Positions 37,510 to 47,451 are shown, counted from the stretch's first letter. The stretch: 64,000 bases of DNA from an uncultured Clostridium sp. (GCA_900553695.1 USEM01000005.1:1-64000), one strand, 5' to 3'. Made by a program: numbers and translations. The notes: generated from the letters alone by a model not told the origin.

Positions 37510-38187
37510 TTGAAAAAGATAGGTTTTATAGGAGCATATGATAAAACAGATTTGCTTATATATATTGCCAAATTACTTGTTGAAAATGATGTAAAAGTTT
37601 TAATCGTAGATGCAACTACTTTGCAAAAAACAAGGTACACAGTACCTTGTATTATGCCCAGTAGAAAATACATAACAACATATGAAGACATGGATATTGC
37701 AATAGGCTTTGAAAATCTCCAAGAAATAATGAACTATGCTGGAACACAAGAGTTTAACTATGATATTATGCTGTTAGATATAGACAACAGGGAAGCTTTT
37801 GAAAATTTTGAAATGTATACTTCTGATAAGAATTATTTTGTGACCGCATTTGATAATTATTCAATAAAAAAAGGTTTGGAAACTGTTGGGCAATCTGAAG
37901 AAAAAATGCTAATGACTAAAATTTTATTTTCAAAGAACATGGACAGAGATGAAGACGAATATCTAAATTTTTTATCTTTCTATTATGCGGTAAAATGGAG
38001 TAAGGAAAAAATCTACTTCCCATTTGAAGCAGGAGATAGTTCTGTTATAGTGCAAAATCAAAGAAATGCGAGAATTAGCTTTAAAGAATTATCAATGCAA
38101 TATAAAGAAGGTATTTTAGAAATTATATCTCAAATTGCACCAGAAATAAGACTTGGTGATGTGAAAAAAATGCTAAAAAACATATAA
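37510..38187 (+). CDS. ParA/TadZ-like protein without a Walker A motif (first of two)
   Basis: A 225-residue protein with an alpha/beta fold typical of ParA-like ATPases: KKIGFIGAYDKTDLLIYIAKLL at the N-terminus, VKVLIVDATTL (strand 2) and YDIMLLDIDNREAF (Walker B-like). The P-loop GxxGxGK[ST] is absent (GAYDKTD in its place), so ATP binding is doubtful. TadZ/CpaE proteins with such deviant sites place Tad machines at the cell pole. It lies between the CpaB-like gene and a second ParA-like protein. GGGAGG precedes the TTG start. Confidence 0.7.
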   Translation: MKKIGFIGAYDKTDLLIYIAKLLVENDVKVLIVDATTLQKTRYTVPCIMPSRKYITTYEDMDIAIGFENLQEIMNYAGTQEFNYDIMLLDIDNREAFENFEMYTSDKNYFVTAFDNYSIKKGLETVGQSEEKMLMTKILFSKNMDRDEDEYLNFLSFYYAVKWSKEKIYFPFEAGDSSVIVQNQRNARISFKELSMQYKEGILEIISQIAPEIRLGDVKKMLKNI

Positions 38188-38218
38188 ACTAACGGTTTTG
38201 TTAGGCAAGGGAGGAAAA

Positions 38219-39028
38219 ATGTCAGTAATCGCTTTTTATGGAAATGATAAAATAGAAACAGCTCAAACTGCATCTATGGCAGGAATATCAACATATCTGT
38301 CAATAGAAGAAAATTATAAGATTTTATTAATAAATACTAAATATAATGATACTGGACTTCAAGATTGCTTTTGGGCACAAGCGGGAAATGAAAAACCACG
38401 AACAGACTTAGACACAGGAATAACAGGCGTAATAAAAGCAATTGCAAGTAACAAAACAACACCTGAAATAATAACTAATTATACTAAAACTGTTTTTAAG
38501 GACAGATTGGAGATATTAACAGATAATAATATCCCAAGGGATACCTATGAAAAACAAAAGGAATACATGAAAGGTATTATCAGAATGGCAAATAAATATT
38601 ATAACTTGGTGTTTGTGGATATAGAAGGAAGTTTAGAAGACCCATATGTGCAAGAAATATTGCAAGAGAGCAATTTAATTGTGGCAAACACAACACAAAG
38701 AATGAAAGCATTAAAAGAATTTTTAGCAAATAAAAGATTATGCCCTGCAATAAATGAATATAATCTTATGTTTCTATTAGGAAAATACGATAAATTCTCA
38801 AAATATAATGCAAAAAATTTACAGAGAACAGAGAGATTACCAGAGATATATGGAATTCCCTATAATACATTATTTTTTGAAGCATGTAATGAGGGAAATT
38901 TAGCAGATTTTATGATTAACTATAGAAAAGTTAAACAAAATAGTGTACAAGCACCAATTATTGAGTCACTATCACAAGTTGGCCAAAGAATTATAGAAAA
39001 ACTAAAAGAATTACAAGTACAAGTATAA
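38219..39028 (+). CDS. ParA/TadZ-like protein without a Walker A motif (second)
   Basis: About 269 residues. It shows MSVIAFYGNDKIETAQTASMAGISTYL (P-loop position lacking the Lys-Ser/Thr signature), YKILLINTKYND (strand 2 with a deviant Asp), YYNLVFVDIEGSLEDPYVQEIL (Walker B-like) and NLIVANTTQRMKALKEF. The architecture matches TadZ/CpaE better than a DNA-segregating ParA. The start follows AAGGGAGGAAAA. The gene precedes the TadA-like ATPase by 24 bases. Confidence 0.7.
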   Translation: MSVIAFYGNDKIETAQTASMAGISTYLSIEENYKILLINTKYNDTGLQDCFWAQAGNEKPRTDLDTGITGVIKAIASNKTTPEIITNYTKTVFKDRLEILTDNNIPRDTYEKQKEYMKGIIRMANKYYNLVFVDIEGSLEDPYVQEILQESNLIVANTTQRMKALKEFLANKRLCPAINEYNLMFLLGKYDKFSKYNAKNLQRTERLPEIYGIPYNTLFFEACNEGNLADFMINYRKVKQNSVQAPIIESLSQVGQRIIEKLKELQVQV

Positions 39029-39052
39029 TAAAGAGAGGAGTACTGAACTAAT

Positions 39053-40955
39053 ATGAATATAGTAAATATACTTTTGATATTAATGGTACTAATAATATTT
39101 GGAATACTAATTTATTATATGATTAAGAAAAACAAAAATGCCGAAGCAGAGGAACAAGTTGTAGATGAAAAATCATATACTTTAGACAGTATGCTAGATT
39201 TTATTAAACAAAGACTAGATGAAATTACAAAGGTAAACTTGTATGATATAGGTTTATCAGAAGAAGAATTAAAAAGAAGAAAAGCGAAAAAATATGAATT
39301 GAGAAAAGCTTTAAAAGGATGTACATATGGAGATGTAAACGACAAAAAGTATGTTAAGGAATTGATTTATGATTTATTATACAAGGAATATGGAGTAAAT
39401 GAAATTAACATATCTAAAGCGATTCCATTTGATGTACCATCTCTTTTAACAGCACAAGATAAGTTTGATATTCTTCTACATATGTATAAAAAAGACTTTG
39501 GGTATGAGGCCTTAACACAAATGATTAAAAAATATAACTTGGCTGTCTTAAAATATGTTGAGGGAGAATCTAAACCAAGTTATGTTATTACAGAAGAAGA
39601 AATTAGTCAAATTTATGAGCAAGAAAACTTTAAGCTAGATTTTGCTGATAAATTGAACATTGTAACACAAAGAATTTATCAATTTTATAAAGGATATAGT
39701 TCTATTGACGAAATAAGAGATATGAACATAGATGGTGTTTCAGGTGGTGTATCTGGTCTCCCAGAAAGTTTTCTAAGCCAAGTTGCACAAACAGATGGCG
39801 ACTATCTAGAGCAAATATCAGAGCATAAAGTTCCAAGAGCATGTGATAGTATTTGGATATTCTTCCAAGGTAAATCTATTAGATTAGCATTCCTTTCTTT
39901 TGGAAAAGAAAGTGAGCTAAAAAGAGTTTGCCAAAATATCTACAAGTATAACAACCCAGGACAGTTATCAGATACAAATGGTTATAAGATTAATGAAATG
40001 AAAGATGGTTCTCGTGTCGTTGTTGTTAGACCAAGTATGTCTGAAACATGGGCATTCTTCGTAAGAAAATTCGACGTAAAGAGAGCAACACTAGAGCAAA
40101 TAATTACAGTAGATGGAAAAGAAGAAGCAATTAACCTTTTAAAATTCCTTGTAAAAGGTGCTAGAATATTAGCACTTACAGGTGAGCAAGGTTGTGGTAA
40201 AACAACAATGCTTATGGCTATGATAGAAAACATATATGAAACAATGAACTTACGTATTACAGAAACTGCATTTGAGTTACACTTAAGAAAAATATATCCA
40301 ACTAGAAATATCCTTTCAATGAGGGAAACAGAAACTATATCAGGTCAGGAATGTTTGGACGTTCAAAAGAAAACTGACGGTAGCGTTAACATAATCCGGA
40401 GAGGTTGCAACAGACCCCGTAGCATCATGGATGATTCAATCTGCACAGGTTGCATCTAAGTTTACATTATTTACTCACCACGCTAAAACATTCCCAAACT
40501 TAATAACAGCACTAAGAAATTCAATGCTAAGAGCAGGAACATTTACAGATGAAAAAATCGCAGAAGAACAGGTTGTATCAGTATTGAACTTTGATATACA
40601 CTTAGTAAAAGACTTTAGAGGAAGAAGATATATAGAAAGAGTAACAGAATGTATTCCAATTGAAGATAACGGAGAATACACATATGATTACAGAAAAGAG
40701 AAAACACTTGAAGGAAAAGTTGAAAAATTTATGGATAACGCAACAAGATATTTCCATAAAGTTACAAACAAAGAACTATACACATATGTAAATGTCATGG
40801 AATATCATAACGATGCCTATGTTTTAACAAATAAAATATCAGACACAAACATTAGAGAAATGAGAAACAATATGAATACAAAAGATGCTGAAGAATTTGA
40901 TGAATTTATAGAAAGAAACTGGGGCAAGAAAACAAGTAAAGTAGCAAAAAAATGA
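39053..40955 (+). CDS. TadA/VirB11-like secretion ATPase, +1 shift at CGG
   Basis: A 633-residue protein. An N-terminal membrane helix (about 3-23) is unusual for this family. The ATPase core lies at about 250-560: NLLKFLVKGARILALTGEQGCGKTTML has Walker A (GEQGCGKTT), TETAFELHLRKIYPTRNILSMRETETISGQE is Asp-box-like, and NIIGEVATDPVASWMIQSAQVASKFTLFTHHAKTF carries Walker B and the His box. The core glycine of IIGEVATDP (Gly449) appears only when the C of the CGG at 40397-40399 is skipped. It would power subunit assembly by the fused TadB/TadC-like platform encoded next. Confidence 0.9.
40397..40399 (+). other. in-frame CGG frameshift site in the TadA-like ATPase
   Basis: The sequence reads ATA-ATC-CGG-AGA. 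Dropping one C (40397) gives ATC-GGA-GAG-GTT, restoring IIGEVATDP at the Walker B region. Confidence 0.88.
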
Positions 40956-40967
40956 GGTGAAAACTAA

Positions 40968-43052
40968 ATGTCAAATAATGTAATATACATTATATTAGGA
41001 ATAACAGGTGGATTATTTGCTTTGATTATTGTTGCATATTTAATAATTCGCTCAAAAGCAAATAAGGGCGATATGAAGAAAATTAGACAATTAAGAGCAG
41101 GAACAAAACAAAACAAATACTCAATGGATGTAATCTACCAAAAATTATATAATTTTTATACATCTGTTCCAGTATTTAAAAGATATGTACTAAAAATTAG
41201 AAGAAAACTAGAGATTATACATATGCAAGATGAATACAAGACAAGAATGCAAACAGCAAATATTATTACAAAAGCTTTGTGTATTATAATTCCTGTTACA
41301 ATATTGGTAATTGCATTCACAAAATCAGATCCATTACTATTAGTTATATTATTGCTATTTGAATTATTCTTGATTGAGACACTTATGTCTGGAATGATAG
41401 ACAAGTATGATACAAAACTTTTAAAACAACAAATTGATTTCTTTGCCGAAATAAGACATGCATACCATGAATTTAATATGGTTGAAGAAGCAATTTATCA
41501 AGTATCACAAAATGATGAACTTGAAGTTTCTGTACAAGGACAAAAAATTTATGAAATATTAATCTCTGAAGACCCAGAAACAGAACTTGAAAAGTATTAT
41601 GATGTTGCGCCAAACAGCTTCTTAAAAGAGTTTGCAGGAATATCATATTTAACAAGAGAATTTGGTGATAGAACAGATAAAGATGGAGCTTCACTATATC
41701 TTAAAAACTTAAATAACATTACACAAGAAATGCAACTTGAAATATTAAAAAGGGACAAGTTAGATTATGTATTCCAAAGTTTATCAGTTATAGCAATTTT
41801 ACCAGTACTATTTATGGCTCCACTAAAAAATTGGGCAATAAGTAACTTTGCATTTACTGCACAGTTCTATGATGGTAAAGGTGGACTTATGGTGCAAATT
41901 GCCTTGGTAGTTCTTACATTTGTATGTTATTATTTAACTAGAAAAATCAAGGATACAGGAGGAATAAAAGTAGATTTTAAAGACCAAAGTAAAGTTTGGC
42001 AAATGAAATTATATAGTAAACCATTTGTAAAGAAGATAGTTGATTTAATAATACCTAAAAAGAACACAAAGGAACATAGAGTTGTTACAAACTTAATGAA
42101 GGAGTCTGCAACAAAACAGAAAATAGAAACCTTGTATATAAACAAAATTGTAATTGCAATTGTAGCAATAGTTATTGTAATATTATTATTTTCATTTGGA
42201 CATAAGGTTGCACTTGATTATATTTATAATGAACCAACTTCAGACTACAATTTATTGGGCTCTATGACTGACAAAGATAGAGCTGAAGCTATGAAAGTTA
42301 CTGAGGCACAAAATGAAGTTTTGAAGAAATTTAAGGGCAAGATGGGTGTCACATCAGATGAAATAAAGGCATATTTACCAAAGACAGAGTTTTATAAAAA
42401 GGCTACTGAAGCTGAACTTAAAAAGGCTACAGAGCAGATAATGAGCAAACTTGCTGTTGTAAATAAGGAAAATTTTCAGTGGTTTGAATTGTTAATAGCA
42501 TTTATCTGTGGATATTTAGGATTCTGTAGTCCTACATGGATGTTAATTTTACAAAAGAAATTAAGATCCCTTGAAATGGAAAATGAAGTAATGGAATATC
42601 AAACAATAATATTAATGCTTATGAAAATTGAAAGAGTAAATGTTGAAATGATATTAGAGTGGCTTGAGAGGTATTCAAATATTTTTAGAGAACCAATTTC
42701 TAAATGCTTAAATAACTATGAATCAGGAGCGTGGGAAGCATTAGAACAATTAAAAGATGAGATTGCTTTTCCTCAGCTAGAGCAAATTATAGAGAGTTTA
42801 CAAGCGGCAGTTGAAAAAATACCAATTTCAGAAGCCTTTGATGAACTAGATAATGAAAGAGAATATTACCAAGCAAAACGTGAGGAATCTAATGAAAAAC
42901 TAATAAAAAGAAAAGGAATGATTGGAAAGGTAGTTGGATTTGCTCCAATGGTTGGATTATTTGTTGGATACCTAATTGTACCATTAGTTGCAATAGGAAT
43001 GTCAGCAATGACAGAAAGCTTCAATTCAATTGAAATTAATACAATGTCTTAA
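40968..43052 (+). CDS. TadB/TadC-like inner membrane platform protein, probably fused
   Basis: A 694-residue protein with helices at about 4-26, 100-135, 265-300, 310-325, 395-412, 500-525 and 655-685. Two regions resemble GspF/T2SSF halves: about 140-300 (EIRHAYHEFNMVEEAIYQVSQ, FAGISYLTREFGD) and about 530-680 (QTIILMLMKIERVNVEMILEWLERYSNIFREP, with the final AFDELDNEREYYQAKREESNEKLIKRKGMIG before the last helix). Canonical Tad has separate TadB and TadC; one long protein suggests fusion. It follows the ATPase by 12 bases and precedes the pilin-like genes. Confidence 0.75.
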   Translation: MSNNVIYIILGITGGLFALIIVAYLIIRSKANKGDMKKIRQLRAGTKQNKYSMDVIYQKLYNFYTSVPVFKRYVLKIRRKLEIIHMQDEYKTRMQTANIITKALCIIIPVTILVIAFTKSDPLLLVILLLFELFLIETLMSGMIDKYDTKLLKQQIDFFAEIRHAYHEFNMVEEAIYQVSQNDELEVSVQGQKIYEILISEDPETELEKYYDVAPNSFLKEFAGISYLTREFGDRTDKDGASLYLKNLNNITQEMQLEILKRDKLDYVFQSLSVIAILPVLFMAPLKNWAISNFAFTAQFYDGKGGLMVQIALVVLTFVCYYLTRKIKDTGGIKVDFKDQSKVWQMKLYSKPFVKKIVDLIIPKKNTKEHRVVTNLMKESATKQKIETLYINKIVIAIVAIVIVILLFSFGHKVALDYIYNEPTSDYNLLGSMTDKDRAEAMKVTEAQNEVLKKFKGKMGVTSDEIKAYLPKTEFYKKATEAELKKATEQIMSKLAVVNKENFQWFELLIAFICGYLGFCSPTWMLILQKKLRSLEMENEVMEYQTIILMLMKIERVNVEMILEWLERYSNIFREPISKCLNNYESGAWEALEQLKDEIAFPQLEQIIESLQAAVEKIPISEAFDELDNEREYYQAKREESNEKLIKRKGMIGKVVGFAPMVGLFVGYLIVPLVAIGMSAMTESFNSIEINTMS

Positions 43053-43069
43053 GGGAAAGGAATGAAGTT

Positions 43070-43492
43070 ATGGATAATGCAGCACAAGCTTTATTAATAG
43101 CGGGTGGAATTTTACTTGGAATACTTACTATAACAATGCTAGTGTATATGTTTAGTAATATTTCGAACATGGGAAATGCCCAAAATTTAAAACAGGAAGC
43201 AGAAAGATTAGCAGCTTGGAACAATGAATGGGAAGCATATAATAAGCGTTTACTTTACGGAACAGAGGTATTAACTGTAATTAATAAAGCAGAACAAAAC
43301 AACAAAGAATATAACGAAAATGATAGATATAAGGTAAAAATTTTTATACAACAAGGAAATGGTGCTGAGTTGAGTGATGCTGAGTATAAGGATTTTGTCA
43401 ATAACACAAAAACATCAATTTATACGTGCGAGAGTGTAACATATAATGAAGAGGGTAGAGTAAGCACTATGACATTTAGATTTAAAGAATAG
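43070..43492 (+). CDS. pilin-like subunit 1 (MDNA-type N-terminus)
   Basis: A 140-residue protein with no leader: MDNAAQALLIAGGILLGILTITML begins directly with a membrane helix (about 5-27), followed by a helical stalk with NKRLLYGTEVLTVINKAEQ and a beta-rich head ending YTCESVTYNEEGRVSTMTFRF. The M(D/E)NA(A/S/T)xAL start is shared with the next genes and replaces the G|xxxxE prepilin leader. No cleavage site is visible. First of a series of subunits after the Tad-like platform gene. Confidence 0.7.
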   Translation: MDNAAQALLIAGGILLGILTITMLVYMFSNISNMGNAQNLKQEAERLAAWNNEWEAYNKRLLYGTEVLTVINKAEQNNKEYNENDRYKVKIFIQQGNGAELSDAEYKDFVNNTKTSIYTCESVTYNEEGRVSTMTFRFKE

Positions 43493-43506
43493 GAGATTGA
43501 TGTAAT

Positions 43507-43932
43507 ATGGAAAATGCAACACAGGCATTAGTTATAGTGGGAGCAGTATTCCTTGCGTTGATAGTTCTATCGATTGGAGTTTTATTACATGGTAAACTTA
43601 ATCAAACTTCAGAATCATACGTTACAAGGTTAGACACCGTTGAACTACAAAAATACAATAGTAAATTTTTAATTTATGAGGATAGAAATAACTTAACAGC
43701 ACAGGATGTTGTAACGGCAAGAGGAATTGCCAAAGAAAGAGATGTTGGTACAAGAGTATTTTTAAAAAATGAGGATATTACTGATTGGAATGATTCTCAA
43801 ATAAATGATTTTTTATCTAAAAACATATTGCTAGATAAAGCAGGTCATACTGAAAACGTATTTCGTTGCAAAAATATAGATTATGATGAAGAAGGAATGG
43901 TTATATCAATAATATTTGAAAAAATATACTAA
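43507..43932 (+). CDS. pilin-like subunit 2 (MENA-type N-terminus)
   Basis: A 141-residue protein: MENATQALVIVGAVFLALIVLS opens into one membrane helix, then a stalk with ELQKYNSKFLIYEDRNNLTAQDVVTA and a head ending FRCKNIDYDEEGMVISIIFEKIY. The Cys and the YxxEGxVxxxxF end align with subunit 1 and subunit 3, so they belong to one family. It starts 14 bases after subunit 1 behind AGGAG. Confidence 0.7.
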   Translation: MENATQALVIVGAVFLALIVLSIGVLLHGKLNQTSESYVTRLDTVELQKYNSKFLIYEDRNNLTAQDVVTARGIAKERDVGTRVFLKNEDITDWNDSQINDFLSKNILLDKAGHTENVFRCKNIDYDEEGMVISIIFEKIY

Positions 43933-43980
43933 AATATTGAAAAAAAAAAAGAAAAAATGTATAATTAGGTTAGGTGAAAT

Positions 43981-44415
43981 ATGAAAAAGACAGTACTAAT
44001 TATTGCAATTCCAATTGTAATTATATTATTTTCAATATGTGGATTGTTTATAACTCAAAAGACTACTATTAGAAACATAAAAAAGTATAATAGTCAGTAT
44101 GAGTACTATATAAACAAAAGCATATATGGCACAGAATTAGTAACTCTTATAAATAAGGTTATAAATGAAAATGAAATAAACAAAGTTGAAAAAGATGAAA
44201 AAGGATTTTTCATTGAAAATAATGAAAATAGTATTAAAATAAATATAAAAATGAATACAAATGGTAAAACATACCAAATGGAAACCTTTTATAATAATGA
44301 TATAACTAAGTTTGTAGAAAACTTTAATTTGGTTAAATTTAGATGTAATAAAATTGAATATCACAAAAAATCAGGAAGAGTAAGTAAACTGTATTTTGAA
44401 GAAATTTTAGAGTAA
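43981..44415 (+). CDS. pilin-like subunit 3 (Lys-rich N-terminus)
   Basis: A 144-residue relative of subunit 1: a Lys-start (MKKTVLIIAIPIVIILFS) rather than MENA, one membrane helix, YYINKSIYGTELVTLINKV (matching the YGTEVLTVINKA of subunit 1) and the ending FRCNKIEYHKKSGRVSKLYFEEI. Possibly a minor subunit. It follows a poly-A stretch (43940-43950), which could promote slippage in transcription. The binding site (TTAGGTG) is weaker than for the neighbours. Confidence 0.65.
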   Translation: MKKTVLIIAIPIVIILFSICGLFITQKTTIRNIKKYNSQYEYYINKSIYGTELVTLINKVINENEINKVEKDEKGFFIENNENSIKINIKMNTNGKTYQMETFYNNDITKFVENFNLVKFRCNKIEYHKKSGRVSKLYFEEILE

Positions 44416-44472
44416 CAAATGATATTAACTTTTAGAGCAAGAGCTCTAGAACCAAATAAATATTAGAATCAA

Positions 44473-44865
44473 ATGGAGGTGAAATATATGGAGAATGCTT
44501 CAAAAGCTTTAATTATAGCTGGTGCTATTTTAATTTCTATATTATTAATTTCAGTTGGTGTTTTAATAATGAATTCAACAGGTGATACACAAAAATCAGT
44601 TGAAGATCAATCAAAGGCTATAGCGATAAGAACATTTAATGCTCAATTTACACCATATGAGGGTAGTGATCAATCTGCAAGCCAAATAAGAGCTTTGAAA
44701 TCAGCAGTACAATCAAGCAATGGAACAAATGTTGATCATCAAGTTGTTTTCGAATTAGCAACTGGTGTTACAATTACATCTAAAGACAAATATAATGTTG
44801 AATTGACATATGGATCTGATAATAATAATAAAGGTTATGTTACAAAGGTAACTGTTAGCAAATAA
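44473..44865 (+). CDS. pilin-like subunit 4, candidate major subunit
   Basis: A 130-residue protein: MENASKALIIAGAILISILLISVGVL, one membrane helix, a helical stalk with AIAIRTFNAQFTPYEG and DQSASQIRALKSAVQSS (a Ser/Gln-rich stretch), and a short beta head. It is followed by a long stable hairpin at 44900-44943 in the intercistronic gap, a pattern seen for highly expressed subunits. GGAGGTG precedes the ATG. Candidate major pilin is inference from small size, Ser/Ala-rich content and context. Confidence 0.68.
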   Translation: MEVKYMENASKALIIAGAILISILLISVGVLIMNSTGDTQKSVEDQSKAIAIRTFNAQFTPYEGSDQSASQIRALKSAVQSSNGTNVDHQVVFELATGVTITSKDKYNVELTYGSDNNNKGYVTKVTVSK

Positions 44866-44881
44866 AAAAAGATAGTTTTTG

Positions 44882-44943
44882 GGATAAGTTAAAGCTTATC
44901 CTGAATCAAGTATATAGTATAGATGCTATATACTTGATTCAGG
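44882..44943 (+). repeat. two overlapping inverted repeats between pilin-like genes
   Basis: An 18-base perfect inverted repeat (44900-44917 with 44926-44943, 8-base loop; core CTGAATCAAGTATATAG) overlaps by two bases with a smaller GGATAAG/CTTATCC stem (44882-44888 with 44895-44901). No T-run follows. It may stabilise the upstream mRNA end, attenuate transcription, or form mutually exclusive folds. Confidence 0.75.
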
Positions 44944-44965
44944 ACAAGAAAGAAGGAGGAAAAAA

Positions 44966-45436
44966 ATGGAGAATGCAACAGATGCATTAAAAATGGCTTT
45001 TGCAGTTTTTGTTTTTGTAATAGCACTATCAACAGTTTTTTCTCTTATGACTAAAACCAAGGAGGTTGCTGATACTGTTTTATGGTATTCAGATAAAACA
45101 AATTATTATGATTGGGCAGAAGAAAATACGGATAATGGTAGAACGGTTGGAGAAGATGTAGTAATTTCAGCCTTATATACAATTGTAGAAGAAAAGCTAT
45201 ATATACAAATTAAAGACGGAACTACAACAACAACATTTGCACCAAGTATATTACCAGCAGAGGTAGAAAAAAGGCAAAAATATATTAATGATAACTTAAA
45301 TTCAGGAAGCAATACTTATAAAGAAAGAGTCATGGAATTAACAACAGGAGGAGTATTTAGAACAGCAGAAGATGGAACTAAAATAACAATTCAACCAGGA
45401 ACAACAAAAGCATATGTAATTTTTGAAAAACAATAA
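44966..45436 (+). CDS. pilin-like subunit 5 (MENA-type N-terminus)
   Basis: A 156-residue protein: MENATDALKMAFAVFVFVIALSTVFSL forms one membrane helix, then a Tyr/Trp-rich stalk (VLWYSDKTNYYDWAEENTD) and a beta-rich head (EEKLYIQIKDGTTTTTFAPSIL, TKAYVIFEKQ). It belongs to the MENA group by its N-terminus but its head differs from subunits 1-3. AAGGAGGA precedes the ATG, directly after the long inverted repeat. Confidence 0.68.
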   Translation: MENATDALKMAFAVFVFVIALSTVFSLMTKTKEVADTVLWYSDKTNYYDWAEENTDNGRTVGEDVVISALYTIVEEKLYIQIKDGTTTTTFAPSILPAEVEKRQKYINDNLNSGSNTYKERVMELTTGGVFRTAEDGTKITIQPGTTKAYVIFEKQ

Positions 45437-45454
45437 TAACTAGGAGGAGATAAG

Positions 45455-45970
45455 ATGTCAGATACTTTTATTACAATAATGGTCGTAATGGTTGCTGTTG
45501 TTGCTTTATTCATTATTCCAGTAATGGCAACGGCCAATCAAAACGATAAAGTAACACAAACTGCAGTACAAACAATAGTTGCAGAATTTGTAAATACCTC
45601 AGCAAAAGAAGGAAAAATAACAGAAGAAAATTATGATGAATTTATTCAAAACTTATATGCAACAGGAAACTCTTATTCTATTGAACTTGAAGTACAAATT
45701 CTTGATGATAATCCTGCAAAAAAAGGACAAAACATAAATAAAATTGGAGAAAATATTTATTATTCAGAATTTAAAAACTCTGTGGAAAGTAAATTAGAAA
45801 CAGATGGCGTTTATAAACTAAAACAGGGAGATTACATTAAAGCCAGAGTACAAAATACTAATGTAACATTTGGAACACAATTTAAAAACTTTATTTATAG
45901 TATAGCTGGAAAAGATACAATAGCAATAGAAGCTAGTAGCTCTGCATTAGTTACAACAACAGGAAAATAA
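45455..45970 (+). CDS. pilin-like subunit 6 (MSDT-type N-terminus)
   Basis: A 171-residue protein: MSDTFITIMVVMVAVVALFIIPVMATANQND gives one membrane helix, then TQTAVQTIVAEFVNTSAKEGKITEENYDEFIQNLYATGNSYSIELEVQILDDN, which is also present in the next gene. A head with VYKLKQGDYIKARVQNTNVTFGTQFKNFIYSIAGKDT follows. Gene 7 has an almost parallel N-terminal half, so the two are paralogues. AGGAGG precedes the ATG by 7 bases. Confidence 0.68.
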   Translation: MSDTFITIMVVMVAVVALFIIPVMATANQNDKVTQTAVQTIVAEFVNTSAKEGKITEENYDEFIQNLYATGNSYSIELEVQILDDNPAKKGQNINKIGENIYYSEFKNSVESKLETDGVYKLKQGDYIKARVQNTNVTFGTQFKNFIYSIAGKDTIAIEASSSALVTTTGK

Positions 45971-46041
45971 AAAGTAAGTTTTAAAGGGCAGAACATTTAG
46001 TGTGACTGCCCTAATTTTAAAGATAACAGGAGGAAAGGCTT

Positions 46042-47451
46042 ATGTCTGATACACTAATGGCTATTATTGGAATTTTTATAGCAGTTATACTAATGTTTAT
46101 ATTACCACTTTCAATAATGGCAAATAAAAATGATGAAATAGCACAAACTGTTGTGCAAGTTGCAGTTTCTGATTTTGTTGAAACAGTAACAAATCAGGGG
46201 AGAATAACTGAGTTTGACTATAATAAACTGGTTCAAAAAATAAGTGCAACAGGAAATGCTTATGATATACAAATAGAAGCACAAATAATAGATGATAACT
46301 CAAGAAGAGCAACATCTACAGCTGATAGTTCTCAAACAGGTGAGTATAAGTATTATTCTGTTTATACAAATACAATAATGGATAAAATAAGAAATGACGG
46401 ATTTTATGAGTTGAAAAAAGATGACTACGTAATTGTAAATGTAAAAAATATAAATATAACATTAGGAACACAATTTAAAAACATGTTTTATAAACTAGTC
46501 GGAAAAGATACATATACAATAGGAACATCATCTTCTGGAATAGTAGTAAATTCAGATACTAATGTAGAAAAATCAGAAGCAATAACACCTAATAAACCAA
46601 TAACAGCTGAAAAGGATGTTACAATAAAAGCAAAACAAAAGATAAAAGAATCACAAGTAATATCTGGAAATTTAGATATTGTTGTTGTTTTGGATTGTGA
46701 AGATACAACAATGCCATATCATAATAACCATAATGATAGCATAGTTTTTATGAATACATTAATTAATGCAGTAAAAGGAAAAGGAAATTTATCTTTTGTA
46801 TTAACATGCTATCCCAATAAACTATATACAAACTTATCGGATGTAAGTTGGATATATGATGCTCAGGAAAATACAAATTCTGAAAATTATAAGCAAGCTA
46901 TGATTACTGCATTAAAGAATGTAAAGGATAAAACAGGTAATAGATGTATAGTTTTTCTATCATGGAATGCAGATGCAACACCAAGATTAAATGAAGCGGT
47001 AAATGTTATAGCATCAAATTCAAGCAGTTATGATATTTTTTGCACAACTCCTTGTTGTAATAATAAGAATCAAGGCTCTTTATGGGCATCAAAACTTCCT
47101 TCAGACAAATGGGGAGGAAATTTAGTAGGAACAGGTATTAACGGAAGATTCGAATCGCTACTAAAAAAAACCGTTCTTGTTGATAAAGTAGTTGACCTAC
47201 CAGAAAAAACAATTACTAGTAATGGTTTGAAAATAAAATTAGATAAATATGATGAGACTTATCCAGTAAATATTATTGTGGATAGCACTTCATATGAAGT
47301 AGGAAGAACACTACCATCATATGTGCTATATTTTGATACTGAAATAAATGCATATGTAATAGATATTAAATTAGTTAAAGAAATTTTAAACATAACAGAC
47401 TCTCTATGGGCAACTACAAATATACAAGTAGATTATGTACAAACAACATAA
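46042..47451 (+). CDS. pilin-like protein 7 with a C-terminal vWA-like domain
   Basis: A 469-residue protein. Residues 1-170 repeat the plan of subunit 6 (MSDTLMAIIGIFIAVILMFI, TQVVQVAVSDFV, LGTQFKNMFYKLVGKDT). From about 215 a new domain begins: NLDIVVVLDCEDTTM, SENYKQAMITALKNVKDKTGNRCIVFLSWNADATPRLNEAVNVI, which looks like a von Willebrand A fold with a degenerate MIDAS (DCEDT in place of DxSxS). A vWA tip domain would be typical for a pilus adhesin or for TadG. This is by pattern; it could also be an unrelated Rossmann-like domain. Confidence 0.65.
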   Translation: MSDTLMAIIGIFIAVILMFILPLSIMANKNDEIAQTVVQVAVSDFVETVTNQGRITEFDYNKLVQKISATGNAYDIQIEAQIIDDNSRRATSTADSSQTGEYKYYSVYTNTIMDKIRNDGFYELKKDDYVIVNVKNINITLGTQFKNMFYKLVGKDTYTIGTSSSGIVVNSDTNVEKSEAITPNKPITAEKDVTIKAKQKIKESQVISGNLDIVVVLDCEDTTMPYHNNHNDSIVFMNTLINAVKGKGNLSFVLTCYPNKLYTNLSDVSWIYDAQENTNSENYKQAMITALKNVKDKTGNRCIVFLSWNADATPRLNEAVNVIASNSSSYDIFCTTPCCNNKNQGSLWASKLPSDKWGGNLVGTGINGRFESLLKKTVLVDKVVDLPEKTITSNGLKIKLDKYDETYPVNIIVDSTSYEVGRTLPSYVLYFDTEINAYVIDIKLVKEILNITDSLWATTNIQVDYVQTT

